Source: Mycobacteroides immunogenum (GTDB taxonomy: Bacteria > Actinomycetota > Actinomycetes > Mycobacteriales > Mycobacteriaceae). From it: a DNA stretch of 64,000 nt. The notes below the pieces were generated by a model. That model made no database searches, had not been told where the DNA came from, and saw only the letters and a list, made by a program, of their open reading frames with translations. Of this stretch, positions 34,256 to 44,309 are shown one piece after another (within the stretch, counting starts at the first letter, position 1; every line of letters begins with the position of its first letter). The position numbers were made by a program, and so were the translations under genes. Location of the stretch: the NCBI RefSeq assembly GCF_001605725.1, contig NZ_CP011530.1, forward strand, positions 4,774,001-4,838,000, in the 5' to 3' direction.

Positions 34256-34283
34256 TTGACACCCAACGAGAACGCGTTCTACT
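34256..34283 (+). promoter_or_regulatory. candidate promoter and palindrome upstream of cysD
   Basis: TTGACA (34256-34261) followed after 16 bp by TCTACT (34278-34283) resembles a sigma-A promoter. Between and over the -10 is the perfect palindrome AGAACGCGTTCT (34269 onward to 34280). Extended to 34268-34281 it matches the KstR consensus except for the first base. A sulfur-responsive repressor is an alternative reading. Confidence 0.4.
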
Positions 34284-34343
34284 CTGAGCTGGACCGAATA
34301 CGAACCGATACGGTACATATTTGGAATGAATGGAGTTGTGGAA

Positions 34344-35297
34344 ATGCCGACATCACCCGATGTTCTTCGCTCACGAGGCTCATCAGCCGCCGAGTCCTAC
34401 GAGTTATCGCACTTGAACGCCCTGGAAGCCGAGGCCGTCTATATCTTTCGTGAGGTAGCGGCGACCTTTGAAAGGCCCGTGCTGCTGTTCTCGGGCGGCA
34501 AGGATTCCGTGGTCATGTTGCATGTCGCGGCCAAGGCGTTCTGGCCGTCGCCGCTGCCATTCCCCGTCATGCATATCGATACCGGACACAACTTCGACGA
34601 GGTCATCGCCTTCCGCGATGAGACGGTCGGCCGCTACAACCTACGACTGGAAGTCGGCAGCGTGCAGGACGACATCGACTCGGGCGCCGTGGTCGAAGAG
34701 ACCGGACCCGGCGCCACCCGCAATCGCCTGCAGACCGCGACCCTCTTGCGCAGCATCAACGAGCACCGCTTCGACGCGGTATTCGGGGGTGCGCGCCGCG
34801 ACGAGGAGAAGGCGCGCGCCAAGGAGCGGGTGTTCAGTTTCCGCGATGAGTTCGGCCAGTGGGATCCACGCGCGCAGCGCCCCGAACTCTGGAACATCTA
34901 CAACGGGCGGCACCGCAAGGGTGAGCACATCCGGGTGTTCCCACTATCCAACTGGACCGAACTGGACATCTGGCAGTACATCGAATCGGAAGACATCGCG
35001 CTGCCGCCGCTGTACTACGCACACAAGCGCAACGTCGTGGAGCGCGACGGAATGCTGTTGGCGGATACCCGATTCCTGACCCTACAGCCCGGTGAGGAGT
35101 TGATCGAGCGGTCTGTGCGTTTCAGGACCATCGGTGACGCGACCTGCACCGGCGCCGTCGAATCCATCGCGGCCACACCCAGCGCCGTGGTGGAAGAGGT
35201 TGCCGCCACCCGTATTACCGAGCGTGGGGCCACCCGCGCCGACGACCGGATCTCCGAAGCCGGCATGGAAGACCGTAAGAAAGAGGGGTATTTCTGA
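34344..35297 (+). CDS. cysD: sulfate adenylyltransferase subunit 2
   Basis: The PP-loop ATP pyrophosphatase motif LLFSGGKDSVVMLH and the conserved GGARRDEEKARAKERVFSFRD and ISEAGMEDRKKEGYF identify CysD, which with CysN makes adenosine phosphosulfate for cysteine and PAPS synthesis. ATG 34344 follows GGAG with 8 bp spacing; ATG 34326 in frame is possible. The stop overlaps the cysN ATG (TGATG). Two PAPS-using sulfotransferases are encoded in this window. Confidence 0.93.
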   Translation: MPTSPDVLRSRGSSAAESYELSHLNALEAEAVYIFREVAATFERPVLLFSGGKDSVVMLHVAAKAFWPSPLPFPVMHIDTGHNFDEVIAFRDETVGRYNLRLEVGSVQDDIDSGAVVEETGPGATRNRLQTATLLRSINEHRFDAVFGGARRDEEKARAKERVFSFRDEFGQWDPRAQRPELWNIYNGRHRKGEHIRVFPLSNWTELDIWQYIESEDIALPPLYYAHKRNVVERDGMLLADTRFLTLQPGEELIERSVRFRTIGDATCTGAVESIAATPSAVVEEVAATRITERGATRADDRISEAGMEDRKKEGYF

Positions 35298-37195
35298 TGA
35301 GCACGGTGATCGAGACCGCCGAACCGGCCCAGGAACTCATCCGCATCGCCACCGCGGGCAGCGTCGACGACGGCAAATCCACTCTGATCGGCCGCTTGCT
35401 CTACGACTCGAAATCGATCTTCGCCGATCAGCTCGCCGCAGTGGAAGCCAGCAGCAAGGCAAAGGGTGAAACGCAGACCAACTTGGCGCTGCTCACCGAT
35501 GGCTTGCGCGCCGAACGTGAGCAGGGCATCACCATCGACGTCGCACACCGCTATTTCTCCACTCCCGTGCGCAAATTCATCATCGCCGACACCCCGGGGC
35601 ACGAGCAGTACACCCGAAACATGGTCACCGGAGCCTCCACCGCCGACTTGGCGATCATCCTCGTCGATGCCCGCAACGGGCTGACCCAACAAACCCGCCG
35701 GCATGCGTTCATCACCTCGCTGCTCGGCGTCGAACATGTGGTGTTGTGCATCAACAAGATGGACCTGGTCGATTGGTCGCCCCAGCGGTTCGACGAAATC
35801 AAGGAAGAATTCCGGCGATTCGCCACCAAGCTGGAGCTGCACGACCTCACCGTCATTCCGGTATCGGCCCTACTCGGCGACAACATTGTCACCCGATCCG
35901 TGAACACTCCGTGGTACGAGGGACCGTCGCTGCTGCATCATATTGAGCAGGTCCACATTTCGTCGGACCGCAACCTGATCGACGCGCGTTTCCCCATCCA
36001 GTACGTGATCCGTCCTCAGGGCGGCGCGGCAGCACCCGGCGCCGAGCAGATCACCGATTTGCACGACTTCCGTGCGGTAGCCGGAACCGTCGCCAGCGGC
36101 GTGTTCAAGCCCGGCGACGAAATCGTCGCACTGCCTTCCGGTTTCACCTCAACTGTCTCGGCCATCTGGGGACCGGGCGGTGCGGTGGTGGACGAGGCAT
36201 TCGCGGGCAGCGCGGTGAGCGTGCAGCTCACCGACCAGTTGGACCTGGGCCGCGGCGATATGCTCTGCCGCCCCAACAACCGGCCCCTGGTCGGCGCGCA
36301 GATCGACGCCATGGTGTGTTGGTTCACCGATGTGTCGACGCTGGCCGAGGGATCGCGCTTTGTGATGCAACACGCGAACTCGACCGTCAAGGCCGCCATC
36401 GCCGGACTCGACTACCGCCTCGACGTCAACAGCCTGCACCGCGATCAAGAGGCAAAAGAGCTCAAGCTCAACGAGATAGGGCGCGTTCAGCTGCGGTTGC
36501 AGCGCCCGATCATGTTCGACCCCTACCGGCGCAACCGAACCACCGGCAGCTTCATCCTGATCGACGAGGCCACCAACAACACGGTCGCGGCGGGCATGAT
36601 CTCCGGCCCCACGCTGCACCAGTCCAAGGTGGTCTGGCACTCGTCGGCGGTTTCTCGCGACGAGCGTTCCACCAAGGGTGGCACCATCTGGATCACCGGG
36701 CTCTCGGCTTCCGGAAAGTCCACCGTGGCCGTGGAATTGGAACGGCGGCTGGTGGCCAGGGGTATCCCGGCTTACCGGCTCGACGGCGACAACCTGCGGC
36801 ACGGCCTCAATGCCGACCTCGGATTCTCGGCGGCGGACCGTGCGGAGAACGTACGCCGCGTCGGTGCTGTCGCACAGATCCTGTCCGATTCGGGTGTGGT
36901 CGCGGTGGCGGCACTCATCAGCCCCTATCGTGCCGATCGCGACAAGATCCGCGCTCAGCACGAAAAAGCCGGGTTACCGTTCGTCGAGGTGTTCGTGGAC
37001 ACCCCGGTGGAAATCTGCGAGCAACGCGACCCCAAGGGCATGTATGCCAAGGCCCGGGCCGGCGAGATCAGTGACTTCACCGGAGTCAACGCTCCGTACG
37101 AGGCTCCCGAGGGAGCCGAACTGGTGCTGCGCCCTCAGGAAGGAGATCCCGAGCAGCAGGCGGCCGCGATCCTGGACTACTGGTTGTCGATCTAG
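35297..37195 (+). CDS. cysN: bifunctional sulfate adenylyltransferase subunit 1 / APS kinase
   Basis: This 632-residue fusion (CysNC) starts with the GTPase part: P-loop AGSVDDGKSTLIG, DTPGHEQYTRNM and NKMDLVD. An elongation-factor-like beta-barrel region follows, then from about residue 450 the APS kinase part with P-loop ITGLSASGKSTVAVELE and RLDGDNLRHGLN. It produces APS and then PAPS. It overlaps cysD by one base and is convergent with the ligase gene, overlapping 4 bp. Confidence 0.94.
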   Translation: MSTVIETAEPAQELIRIATAGSVDDGKSTLIGRLLYDSKSIFADQLAAVEASSKAKGETQTNLALLTDGLRAEREQGITIDVAHRYFSTPVRKFIIADTPGHEQYTRNMVTGASTADLAIILVDARNGLTQQTRRHAFITSLLGVEHVVLCINKMDLVDWSPQRFDEIKEEFRRFATKLELHDLTVIPVSALLGDNIVTRSVNTPWYEGPSLLHHIEQVHISSDRNLIDARFPIQYVIRPQGGAAAPGAEQITDLHDFRAVAGTVASGVFKPGDEIVALPSGFTSTVSAIWGPGGAVVDEAFAGSAVSVQLTDQLDLGRGDMLCRPNNRPLVGAQIDAMVCWFTDVSTLAEGSRFVMQHANSTVKAAIAGLDYRLDVNSLHRDQEAKELKLNEIGRVQLRLQRPIMFDPYRRNRTTGSFILIDEATNNTVAAGMISGPTLHQSKVVWHSSAVSRDERSTKGGTIWITGLSASGKSTVAVELERRLVARGIPAYRLDGDNLRHGLNADLGFSAADRAENVRRVGAVAQILSDSGVVAVAALISPYRADRDKIRAQHEKAGLPFVEVFVDTPVEICEQRDPKGMYAKARAGEISDFTGVNAPYEAPEGAELVLRPQEGDPEQQAAAILDYWLSI

Positions 37196-38313
37196 CGGAC
37201 GGGTTCTAGTTCGTTGACCACCGCGTCCACCACGGCGCCCAGATCGCCGTCATGCTCTTCAGCCACCCGGCGTTGACGTTGATAGGACCCACCGTGCCGG
37301 TAGATCTCTTCCACCGCGGCCAGTTCCCTCTCGCATTCCAGCAGCCTGGCGACGGGCTGTAGCCGGGTCAGCAGGTCGTCGAGGTCCTCGGTCACCAATC
37401 GTTCGTTGCTGTCCTCATCCAGGATGATGACGGCGTCGAGTCCGTAACGTGCGCTGCGCCACTTGTTTTCCTGCACGTGCCAGGGCGGCATGGTGGGCAG
37501 CGATTCCCCGGCCTCCAGCTTGCGATCCAGGTCGACCACCAGGCAGTGGGTGAGCGCGACCAGCGCTTCAAGCTCTGCGACATTGGAGATACCGTCGAAG
37601 ATGCGGACCTCGACCGTGCCAAGCGCCGGTGACGGCCTGATGTCCCAACGAATTTCGTTGAGCTGGTCGATGATTCCGGTCTTCATCTGGTCATCGACGA
37701 AACCCTCGAACTGCTCCCAGGTCTGGAAATGGAATGGCAGACCCGCCGTGGGCAGCTGCTGGAACATCATGGCCCGGTTACTGGCATACCCGGTGTCCTG
37801 GCCTTCCCACATCGGTGAGGAGGCGGAAAGCGCCAGCAGGTGTGGGTAGTAGTTGAGCATCGAGGTGACGATGGGCATCACCTTGTGTTTGGAGGAGATG
37901 CCCACGTGCACGTGCACACCCCAGATCAGCATCTGCCGTCCCCACCATTGTGTCCGGGCGATGAGTTCGTCGTAGCGCGGCGCGTCGGTGAGCTGCTGCG
38001 CGGACCAGCGGGCGAAGGGGTGGGTACCGGCGCAGAACAACTCCATCCCCATGGACTGCACGGTGGGCCGCACAGTGGCCAAGGTGGTCTGCAGATCTTG
38101 CATCGCCTCGTCGACGGTCCCGCAGATACCCGTCACCACCTCGATGGTGTTACGGAGCAGTTCCTTGTGCACGTGCGGAGTCTCACCGATCGCCGCAAGT
38201 ACCGCGGACGCCTCATTGGTGAGGTCCCTGGTCTGGGCGTCGACGAGCGCGAATTCCCACTCAACCCCCAGCGTCGGTCGCGGTGACCCGCGAAATTCAA
38301 TCGGACGGGCCAC
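37192..38313 (-). CDS. carboxylate-amine ligase, YbdK-type glutamate-cysteine ligase 2 family (Rv0433 counterpart)
   Basis: This 373-residue protein has the family opening PTLGVEWEFALVD, the HVHVGI metal motif and VEVRIFDG. Members are called glutamate-cysteine ligase 2, with weak activity in enteric bacteria; mycobacteria use mycothiol, so the true substrate is probably different. It starts the block that keeps the M. tuberculosis Rv0433-Rv0421c order (sodC and onwards). Confidence 0.86.
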   Translation of the reverse strand: MARPIEFRGSPRPTLGVEWEFALVDAQTRDLTNEASAVLAAIGETPHVHKELLRNTIEVVTGICGTVDEAMQDLQTTLATVRPTVQSMGMELFCAGTHPFARWSAQQLTDAPRYDELIARTQWWGRQMLIWGVHVHVGISSKHKVMPIVTSMLNYYPHLLALSASSPMWEGQDTGYASNRAMMFQQLPTAGLPFHFQTWEQFEGFVDDQMKTGIIDQLNEIRWDIRPSPALGTVEVRIFDGISNVAELEALVALTHCLVVDLDRKLEAGESLPTMPPWHVQENKWRSARYGLDAVIILDEDSNERLVTEDLDDLLTRLQPVARLLECERELAAVEEIYRHGGSYQRQRRVAEEHDGDLGAVVDAVVNELEPVR

Positions 38314-38321
38314 TCTGGCGG

Positions 38322-39041
38322 CTAGCCCGCGTCGATGAGACCGCAGGCGACACGCTTGCCCGCGTCACCCGTCGACTTCGTGGTGTCGTCGGGGCCTGCG
38401 GCGCCGTTGGCCTGGGTGTACCGCTCCGCCGGGATGTTGGCGAAGTTGTCCGACTTCTCGTGAATGATGATCGCGGTGCCGTTACCGGCCAGCAGATCTT
38501 CCTTGGTGAACGAGTCCGCCGTGGTAACCAGCTCGCCCGACCCGTCCTTGAGGATGTTCAGGGACACCAGGTCACCACTGGAGGGGTGGCCGCTGTATCC
38601 GGGGACATTGAAATGTCCGCCCGCCGACAGGAAATCGCCGGGAGCGCCGCCTGCCGGCGCCACGGAATTGGCCTCGCACTTCTTGAACGAGTGGATGTGC
38701 AGACCGTGGAAGCCAGGAGTCAGCTTGCCGTTCTGGGTGGTCTGGACGGTGATCCGGGCAAATCCGTCCTGAAATACGAACTGCGCGGTGGCCACCGGGG
38801 TGCCGTCCGCCAGCTTGAGTGTGGCGTTGAGCTTCTCGCCCGCGGGCACCGGCTGCTCGCCGCCGCCGTGGCCGCCATGCTCGCCCGCGGTCGCGGGCGC
38901 GGTGGAACCTGTCCACACCGGAGGCGTGGTACCCGGCGTGGTGCTGGCCTGCTGATCCGGGGAGCATCCGCTCAGGGACAAGGCAACGGCAGCAAGGGTT
39001 CCGGAGGCAAGAACGGCGGGCTTAACCATGGGCATCATCAT
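38322..39041 (-). CDS. sodC: periplasmic lipoprotein Cu/Zn superoxide dismutase
   Basis: A 239-residue protein with signal peptide and lipobox LSLSGC (residues about 21-26), a Pro/Thr/Gly/His linker, and a SOD core. The core keeps [40 protein letters not shown] and the terminal [10 protein letters not shown] disulphide segment. It dismutates superoxide outside the membrane, protecting against phagocyte oxidants. Three consecutive ATG codons begin the gene after a GGAGAGG ribosome-binding site. It corresponds to Rv0432. Confidence 0.94.
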   Translation of the reverse strand: MMMPMVKPAVLASGTLAAVALSLSGCSPDQQASTTPGTTPPVWTGSTAPATAGEHGGHGGGEQPVPAGEKLNATLKLADGTPVATAQFVFQDGFARITVQTTQNGKLTPGFHGLHIHSFKKCEANSVAPAGGAPGDFLSAGGHFNVPGYSGHPSSGDLVSLNILKDGSGELVTTADSFTKEDLLAGNGTAIIIHEKSDNFANIPAERYTQANGAAGPDDTTKSTGDAGKRVACGLIDAG

Positions 39042-39104
39042 GCCACCTCTCCGACAGCGCGTAGCACCCAGTGGTAGACCGGAAGTGCTGATCCGTCAGA
39101 TCGA

Positions 39105-39569
39105 TCAGATGGCGACGGCGACGACGACACCCGGCGGCTGCTCCAGCAGCTCGGGCGCGCGTGGCGCGGCCTGCACGCCGAGCACCTTGGCGATTTCGTG
39201 CGCGGCTTCCTCTTCGCCGGCGGTCTTGCCGAAGAAGACCGTCGTCACGTTGACCTCGGGCATGGGCAGGTTGCCTACCTCGGCGACCTTCCACCCGGCG
39301 GCGGTGACCTGGTCGGCAGCACCTCGCGCCAAATCGGGCACCGAGGTGGTGTTGTAGACACGTACCTCGGGCTTGGGGGCCGGAGGCGGTGTCGTCGACT
39401 TGGGGGCTGCGGTGGCGCTGACCGATGAGGACGTCGAGTCGGAGGACGCCGACTTGTCGGATCCGAGTGCGTTGAACCCGACAAGCAGGAAGATCACTCC
39501 GAGAAACAGCAGCACCATCACCATGGCACGCAGCGGGAGGCCATGAGAATCGGGTACGCGTTCGTTCAT
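39105..39569 (-). CDS. LytR_C-domain membrane-anchored protein (Rv0431 counterpart)
   Basis: A 154-residue protein with a short N-terminal cytoplasmic part, one membrane span (about 12-32, LRAMVMVLLFLGVIFLLVGF), a Ser/Thr/Pro linker, and a LytR C-terminal domain (VRVYNTTSVPDLARGAADQVTAAGWKV). M. tuberculosis Rv0431 controls outer vesicle release (VirR). Gene order next to sodC supports orthology. Confidence 0.85.
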   Translation of the reverse strand: MNERVPDSHGLPLRAMVMVLLFLGVIFLLVGFNALGSDKSASSDSTSSSVSATAAPKSTTPPPAPKPEVRVYNTTSVPDLARGAADQVTAAGWKVAEVGNLPMPEVNVTTVFFGKTAGEEEAAHEIAKVLGVQAAPRAPELLEQPPGVVVAVAI

Positions 39570-39642
39570 TGTGAATCCACTGTACGGTCCGCGGGCGCCA
39601 ACACCTATTTAGCGGGGCCGCACCGCGATCTCTCCGCGACGG

Positions 39643-39990
39643 CTACGTGACCTCAAAACCCAGCCGGCGGGCGGCCCGGGCTTTCTGACGGCTCGCCCGC
39701 ATTCTGCGCAGCCGCTTGACCAGCATCGGGTCCGCGGCCAGGGCTTCCTGCCGATCTACCAGGGCATTGAGCACCTGGTAGTAGCGGGTAGCCGACATGC
39801 CGAACAGCTCCTTGATGGCGTCTTCCTTGGAGCCCGCGTACTTCCACCACTGCCGTTCGAAGGCCAGGATGTCGTGTTCACGCCGGCTCAGGCCAGCGGC
39901 AATCTCGACTCCGTCCGAGCCGACGGCAGGCGAATCCTGACCAGCATTCGCAGCCTTCGACTGCTCAGCTCGCGCCTGGGCGCCGTCCAT
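39643..39990 (-). CDS. DUF3263 protein (Rv0430 counterpart)
   Basis: This 115-residue, basic protein with LSRREHDILAFERQWWKYAGSKEDAIKELFGMSATRYYQVLNALVDR has an HTH-like DUF3263 core and an Arg/Lys-rich tail. It resembles a small DNA-binding protein; the target is unknown. ATG 39990 follows AGGAG at 6 bp and is chosen over an ATG 18 bp upstream. Confidence 0.83.
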   Translation of the reverse strand: MDGAQARAEQSKAANAGQDSPAVGSDGVEIAAGLSRREHDILAFERQWWKYAGSKEDAIKELFGMSATRYYQVLNALVDRQEALAADPMLVKRLRRMRASRQKARAARRLGFEVT

Positions 39991-40153
39991 AAAAGCTCCT
40001 AGACCCAACCGGGGGCGTTCACTCGTACATTGTTAAGTCGATGCGATAACTACAACACTGTGGTTCGGCGATATTTAACCACGCTCAAACCGCAACTGCG
40101 GCTAGCCAACCCCGCGCGTCGGCCCTCAATACCGAGCCGATAGCTTGCCTTCC

Positions 40154-40747
40154 GTGGCTATTGTTCCCATCCGCATTGTTGGCGACCCGGTGCTGCACAC
40201 GCCCACCCAGCCCGTCCCGGTCGGTCCAGACGGTTCGCTACCCGACGATCTGCCCGAGCTGATCGCCAATATGTACGAGACCATGGACGCCGCCAACGGC
40301 GTCGGGCTGGCCGCCAATCAGATCGGCGTGCCCCTGCGACTCTTCGTCTACGACTGCGCCGAGACCCGGGGCGGCGGGCCCCGCCATCGCGGCGTCGTGA
40401 TCAACCCGGTGCTGGAGACCTCCGAAATCCCGGAGACGATGCCCGACCCCGATGACGACGAGGAAGGGTGCCTCTCGGTGCCCGGCGAGTCCTTCCCCAC
40501 CGGGCGCGCAAACTGGGCCCGGGTCACCGGCCTGGACGCCGAAGGCAAGGAAGTGACCCTCGAGGGCAACGACCTGTTCGCGCGCATGCTGCAGCACGAA
40601 ACCGGACACCTCGATGGATTCCTCTATATAGACAAGCTGGTGGGGCGCAACACCCGCGCGGCGAAGCGCGCCGTCAAGTCCAACGGCTGGGGCGTGCCCG
40701 GCCTGAGCTGGACACCCGGGCAAGTGGCCGATCCGTTCGGGCACTGA
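40154..40747 (+). CDS. def: peptide deformylase
   Basis: A 197-residue protein with the three deformylase motifs [19 protein letters not shown] and QHETGHLDG, which bind the catalytic metal (Cys, two His) and Glu. It removes N-formyl from nascent proteins. GTG 40154 is chosen to match the M. tuberculosis start; a TTG 9 bp upstream is in frame. It includes the insertion [10 protein letters not shown] typical of actinobacterial enzymes. Confidence 0.95.
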   Translation: MAIVPIRIVGDPVLHTPTQPVPVGPDGSLPDDLPELIANMYETMDAANGVGLAANQIGVPLRLFVYDCAETRGGGPRHRGVVINPVLETSEIPETMPDPDDDEEGCLSVPGESFPTGRANWARVTGLDAEGKEVTLEGNDLFARMLQHETGHLDGFLYIDKLVGRNTRAAKRAVKSNGWGVPGLSWTPGQVADPFGH

Positions 40748-40757
40748 GAACGGCACA

Positions 40758-41657
40758 GTGCGCTTACCCGAGCTCGGAACACGGGTAGCCATCCGTAGTC
40801 GGCGGCCACCCGGTTCGGTGCCGCCGTTCACCGATACCGTCGGCGAGCTGGTGGCGGTCGCTCCAACCGTGCAAGTACTGCATAAGTCCGGTGCGGTGGT
40901 GGACATTTCGGCCGATGACATCGTTTCGGTGCGTGAATTGCCGCCCGTCCCGGTACTGAACCGTGACATCAGATCGATGCAGCGGGCCGCAGCCTTCGCG
41001 TGGCCCGGCCTGGAGCACCAATGGCTGGACGGATGGTTCGTCAGGGCAGCGGACGGATACACGCGGCGCGCTAATTCTGCGGTGCCCCTGGAACATTCGG
41101 CCTCTCCTCGCTCCCTCGGCGAGATGGATGCCTGGTATTCCGGGCGCGGGCTGCCCACCCTGCTCTGTCTGCCCGACCGGTTGGTGCACCCGCCCGAGGA
41201 TTTGATGACGAGCGATGAAACCGTGGTGATGGTGCGGGATGTGCACGGGCCGGATGCGCACACGCTGCCTGCCGCGCCCTCAGCGGATTGGCTTGCCCTG
41301 CACGGTGACGACCATCCGCTGGTCACGCCGGTGTTGACCGCGGTGGTGGACGGAATGTTGGGATTCGCCTCCATCAGCGTGGCGGGCGACACGGCAGCCA
41401 TCGCCCGGGGCGCCGTGACGGAGGGCTGGCTGGGCATCTCGGCGGTGCGGGTGGCAGAGGCCCATCGACGGCGCGGATTGGCCCGCCAAGTGTGCGAGAT
41501 CCTGCTGGGCTGGGGCGCCGCGCATGGCGCGCGCCGGGCATATGTCCAGGTGCGTGCCGAAAACGACGCGACCCTTGCCCTGTACCCCACCATGGGTTTC
41601 ACCGAGCAGCACCGGTATCGCTATGCGCAAATATGTGCTGTCGGCCGCGAAAAGTAG
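40758..41657 (+). CDS. GNAT acetyltransferase (Rv0428c counterpart)
   Basis: This 299-residue protein has an N-terminal SH3-like/unknown part and a C-terminal GNAT core with acetyl-CoA loop VAEAHRRRGLARQVCEILLGWG and LYPTMGFTEQHRYRY. It corresponds to Rv0428c between def and xthA. The substrate is unknown. The GTG start is 10 bp after def, and the gene ends 9 bp before xthA, so the three are co-transcribed. Confidence 0.87.
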   Translation: MRLPELGTRVAIRSRRPPGSVPPFTDTVGELVAVAPTVQVLHKSGAVVDISADDIVSVRELPPVPVLNRDIRSMQRAAAFAWPGLEHQWLDGWFVRAADGYTRRANSAVPLEHSASPRSLGEMDAWYSGRGLPTLLCLPDRLVHPPEDLMTSDETVVMVRDVHGPDAHTLPAAPSADWLALHGDDHPLVTPVLTAVVDGMLGFASISVAGDTAAIARGAVTEGWLGISAVRVAEAHRRRGLARQVCEILLGWGAAHGARRAYVQVRAENDATLALYPTMGFTEQHRYRYAQICAVGREK

Positions 41658-41666
41658 GGTGGCGTC

Positions 41667-42467
41667 ATGCGATTGGCCACCTGGAATGTGAATTCGATCC
41701 GCGCCCGTGCCGACAGGGTCATCTCCTGGCTGGAGCGGTCCGGAACGGACGTGCTCGCCATGCAGGAAACCAAGTGTTCCGACAAGCAGTTCCCCATGCA
41801 GGCCTTTACCGACGCGGGGTACGAGGTCGCGCACGTCGGCTACAGCCAATGGAACGGCGTGGCCATCGCGTCGCGGGTCGGGCTTGACGACGTGACGGTG
41901 GGGTTCGACGGGCAGCCCGGCTGGGCGTCCGGCGAAGACATGGAAGAGACCACCGAAGCGCGCGCGCTGGGTGCCACCTGTAACGGGGTGCGGGTGTGGA
42001 GCCTGTACGTCCCGAATGGCCGGACCCTGGAGGATCCGCACTATCAGTACAAGCTGCGCTGGCTGTCCGCGCTGCGCGATACCGCTGCGGGGTGGCTTGC
42101 CGCCGATTCCGAACAGCAGGTGGCGCTGGTGGGTGACTGGAATATCGCGCCCACTGACGAGGACATCTGGAGTGTCGAGTTCTTCCAGGGCAGCACCCAC
42201 GTCTCCGAGCCGGAACGCAGCGCCTTCACCGCGATGAACGACGCCGGGTTCGCCGATGTGACGCGGTCCTTCACGCCCGGCCCCGGGGTGTACACCTACT
42301 GGGACTACACCCAGCTGAGCTTCCCGAAGAAGCGCGGCATGCGCATCGACTTCGTGCTTGGCTCACCGGAATTCGCCAAGCGCGTGGGTGATGCCCACAT
42401 CGACCGCGAAGAACGCAAGGGCAAGGGCGCCAGCGACCACGCTCCCGTCGTCGTCGACCTGGACTGA
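41667..42467 (+). CDS. xthA: exodeoxyribonuclease III / AP endonuclease
   Basis: This 266-residue protein of the EEP fold carries TWNVNSIRAR, MQETKCSD, GDWNIAPTDEDIW, GMRIDFVLGSP and GKGASDHAPVVVDLD, the complete catalytic set. It cleaves abasic sites and removes 3' blocks in base excision repair. It corresponds to Rv0427c. Confidence 0.94.
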   Translation: MRLATWNVNSIRARADRVISWLERSGTDVLAMQETKCSDKQFPMQAFTDAGYEVAHVGYSQWNGVAIASRVGLDDVTVGFDGQPGWASGEDMEETTEARALGATCNGVRVWSLYVPNGRTLEDPHYQYKLRWLSALRDTAAGWLAADSEQQVALVGDWNIAPTDEDIWSVEFFQGSTHVSEPERSAFTAMNDAGFADVTRSFTPGPGVYTYWDYTQLSFPKKRGMRIDFVLGSPEFAKRVGDAHIDREERKGKGASDHAPVVVDLD

Positions 42468-42499
42468 GCCAGCCCGGTCCCCGGCGGGCCGCGTTGAGC

Positions 42500-44236
42500 T
42501 CAGTCGTCGGCGTGTGCGTACTTACCGCCGGCGCCCAGCGAGGCCAGCGCCGCGACCGCCATCATCAGCGCCGCGGCGCCGAACACCACGACAAGACCGG
42601 CGTGGAATGGCTCGGTGATGAGATTCGGGAAGAACGACTGCCCGGTCAGCTCCGCCGCGTTGACCCCGGGCTGCTCCAGAACACCTGACGGAGCGAGCAA
42701 TTCACTGACCGGGTTATAGCCCAGGAAGGCCGCGAAAAGGCTGCCCACCGGGGGCAGGCTGGACACTTGGGTCGCAGTGGACGCGGGCACGCCTTGGGCG
42801 GTGAGACCGGATTGCATGGCTCCCGGCAAGGTCGCTGATAGCCCGATGATCATGAGCGAGAAGAAGATTCCGATGGACAGCGAGCTTCCCGCGTTGAAGA
42901 AGGTGCCGCGCACGCCCGAGGCCGCGCCGCGCTGATGTGCTGGGACACTGGACATGATGGCGGCGGTATTGGGCGCGGTGAAGATCGCCGAGCCCAGACC
43001 GTTGAGGAAGATCAGTGCCGCGAAGACCCAGTAATTGAAGTTGACCGGAATGGCGATCAATGCCAGGAAGGTCACCGCCGAGAGCACCATGCCGCCGGTG
43101 GCGAAGGGCCGGGCTCCATATCGATCAGATAGCAGGCCGGCGACCGGACCTGCCACCAGAAATCCAAGTGTCATGGGCAGCAGGAAGATTCCCGCCCACA
43201 GCGGCGTCGACTCGTAGCTGTATCCGCGCAGCGGCAACCAGATGCCCTGCAGCCAGATGATGAGCATGAACTGCAGGCCGCCGCGGCCCACCGAGGCGAG
43301 CAGGTTGGCCAGGTTCCCCAGACCGAAGGCCCGGTTCTTGAACAACCGGATATCGAGCATCGGGTCGGCCACCCGGGCCTCGATCACGCAGAACAGCACG
43401 AGCAGCGCGGTACCCACGATCAGCGCGCCGTACACCAGCGGATTACCCCAACCGGTACTCGAATTGCCATAGGGCTGAATGCCATACGTGATTCCGGTGA
43501 GCAGCACGGTCAGGCCGAGCGCCACCGCGACGGTGCCCGCCCAGTCCAGTTTTCCGGGAGTCGGCTGGTCGATCTCGACCAGGGAGCGGTACGACCACAC
43601 CGTGCCCAGCAGGCCCACCGGCACGCCCACCCAGAAGATCGCCCGCCAATCCCATTCGGAGAGCACGCCTCCGATCAACAGTCCGAGGAACGATCCGGCC
43701 ACCGCAGCCACCTGGTTGATGCCCAGTGCGAAGCCGCGCTGAGTGGACGGGAAGGCATCGGTGAGGATGGCCGACGAGTTGGCCATCAACATGGCGCCGC
43801 CGACTCCTTGCACCACACGCCAGGCGATGAGCCACACCGCGCCGCCGCCATAGTGAAATGGGTCGAAGGACAGCACCACCGCGGCAACGGTGAAGACGAC
43901 GAACCCCATGTTGTAGATGCGGACTCGTCCATACATATCGCCGAGGCGGCCGAACAGCACCACCAGAACCGCAGAGGCCAGCAGGTACCCCATCAGCATC
44001 CACAGCAGATAGCTCACGTTCCCGGGCGCGAGCGGGTTGAGCCCGATGCCACGGAAGATCGCGGGCAGCGAGATCAAAACAATGGACGAGTTGATGGTCG
44101 CGAGCAGCACTCCCAGCGTCGTGTTCGACAGTGCCACCCACTTGTAGTGCGGATGGTCGCGATCGACCCGGATCCGGCGCCGTGCGGTCTCGATATCCGC
44201 AGGTGTCTCATCGGTCCGTGTAATCAAGTCAGTCAT
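42500..44236 (-). CDS. MFS drug/proton antiporter, DHA2 (14-TMS) family
   Basis: This roughly 578-residue protein has about 14 hydrophobic spans; motif A appears as LFGRLGDMYGRVRIYNMGF and motif C-like GGVLSEWDWRAIFWVGVPVGLLG. Such proteins export drugs or lipids by proton antiport. ATG 44236 with GAGG upstream is preferred to a GTG 6 bp earlier. It is divergent from thiC, and an imperfect palindrome in its leader may be an operator. Confidence 0.88.
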   Translation of the reverse strand: MTDLITRTDETPADIETARRRIRVDRDHPHYKWVALSNTTLGVLLATINSSIVLISLPAIFRGIGLNPLAPGNVSYLLWMLMGYLLASAVLVVLFGRLGDMYGRVRIYNMGFVVFTVAAVVLSFDPFHYGGGAVWLIAWRVVQGVGGAMLMANSSAILTDAFPSTQRGFALGINQVAAVAGSFLGLLIGGVLSEWDWRAIFWVGVPVGLLGTVWSYRSLVEIDQPTPGKLDWAGTVAVALGLTVLLTGITYGIQPYGNSSTGWGNPLVYGALIVGTALLVLFCVIEARVADPMLDIRLFKNRAFGLGNLANLLASVGRGGLQFMLIIWLQGIWLPLRGYSYESTPLWAGIFLLPMTLGFLVAGPVAGLLSDRYGARPFATGGMVLSAVTFLALIAIPVNFNYWVFAALIFLNGLGSAIFTAPNTAAIMSSVPAHQRGAASGVRGTFFNAGSSLSIGIFFSLMIIGLSATLPGAMQSGLTAQGVPASTATQVSSLPPVGSLFAAFLGYNPVSELLAPSGVLEQPGVNAAELTGQSFFPNLITEPFHAGLVVVFGAAALMMAVAALASLGAGGKYAHADD

Positions 44237-44309
44237 CGTCACCCTCGTTGCGCGCTTCTCCCCGACGCGGGCAGCACCGACCGGCCGTCACTGGTTACCA
44301 CCGCTAGTA

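Noticed and set aside
37192..38313. Mycothiol ligase MshC or classical GshA
   Set aside because: The sequence is of the YbdK type, and mycobacteria do not make glutathione; the substrate is left open.
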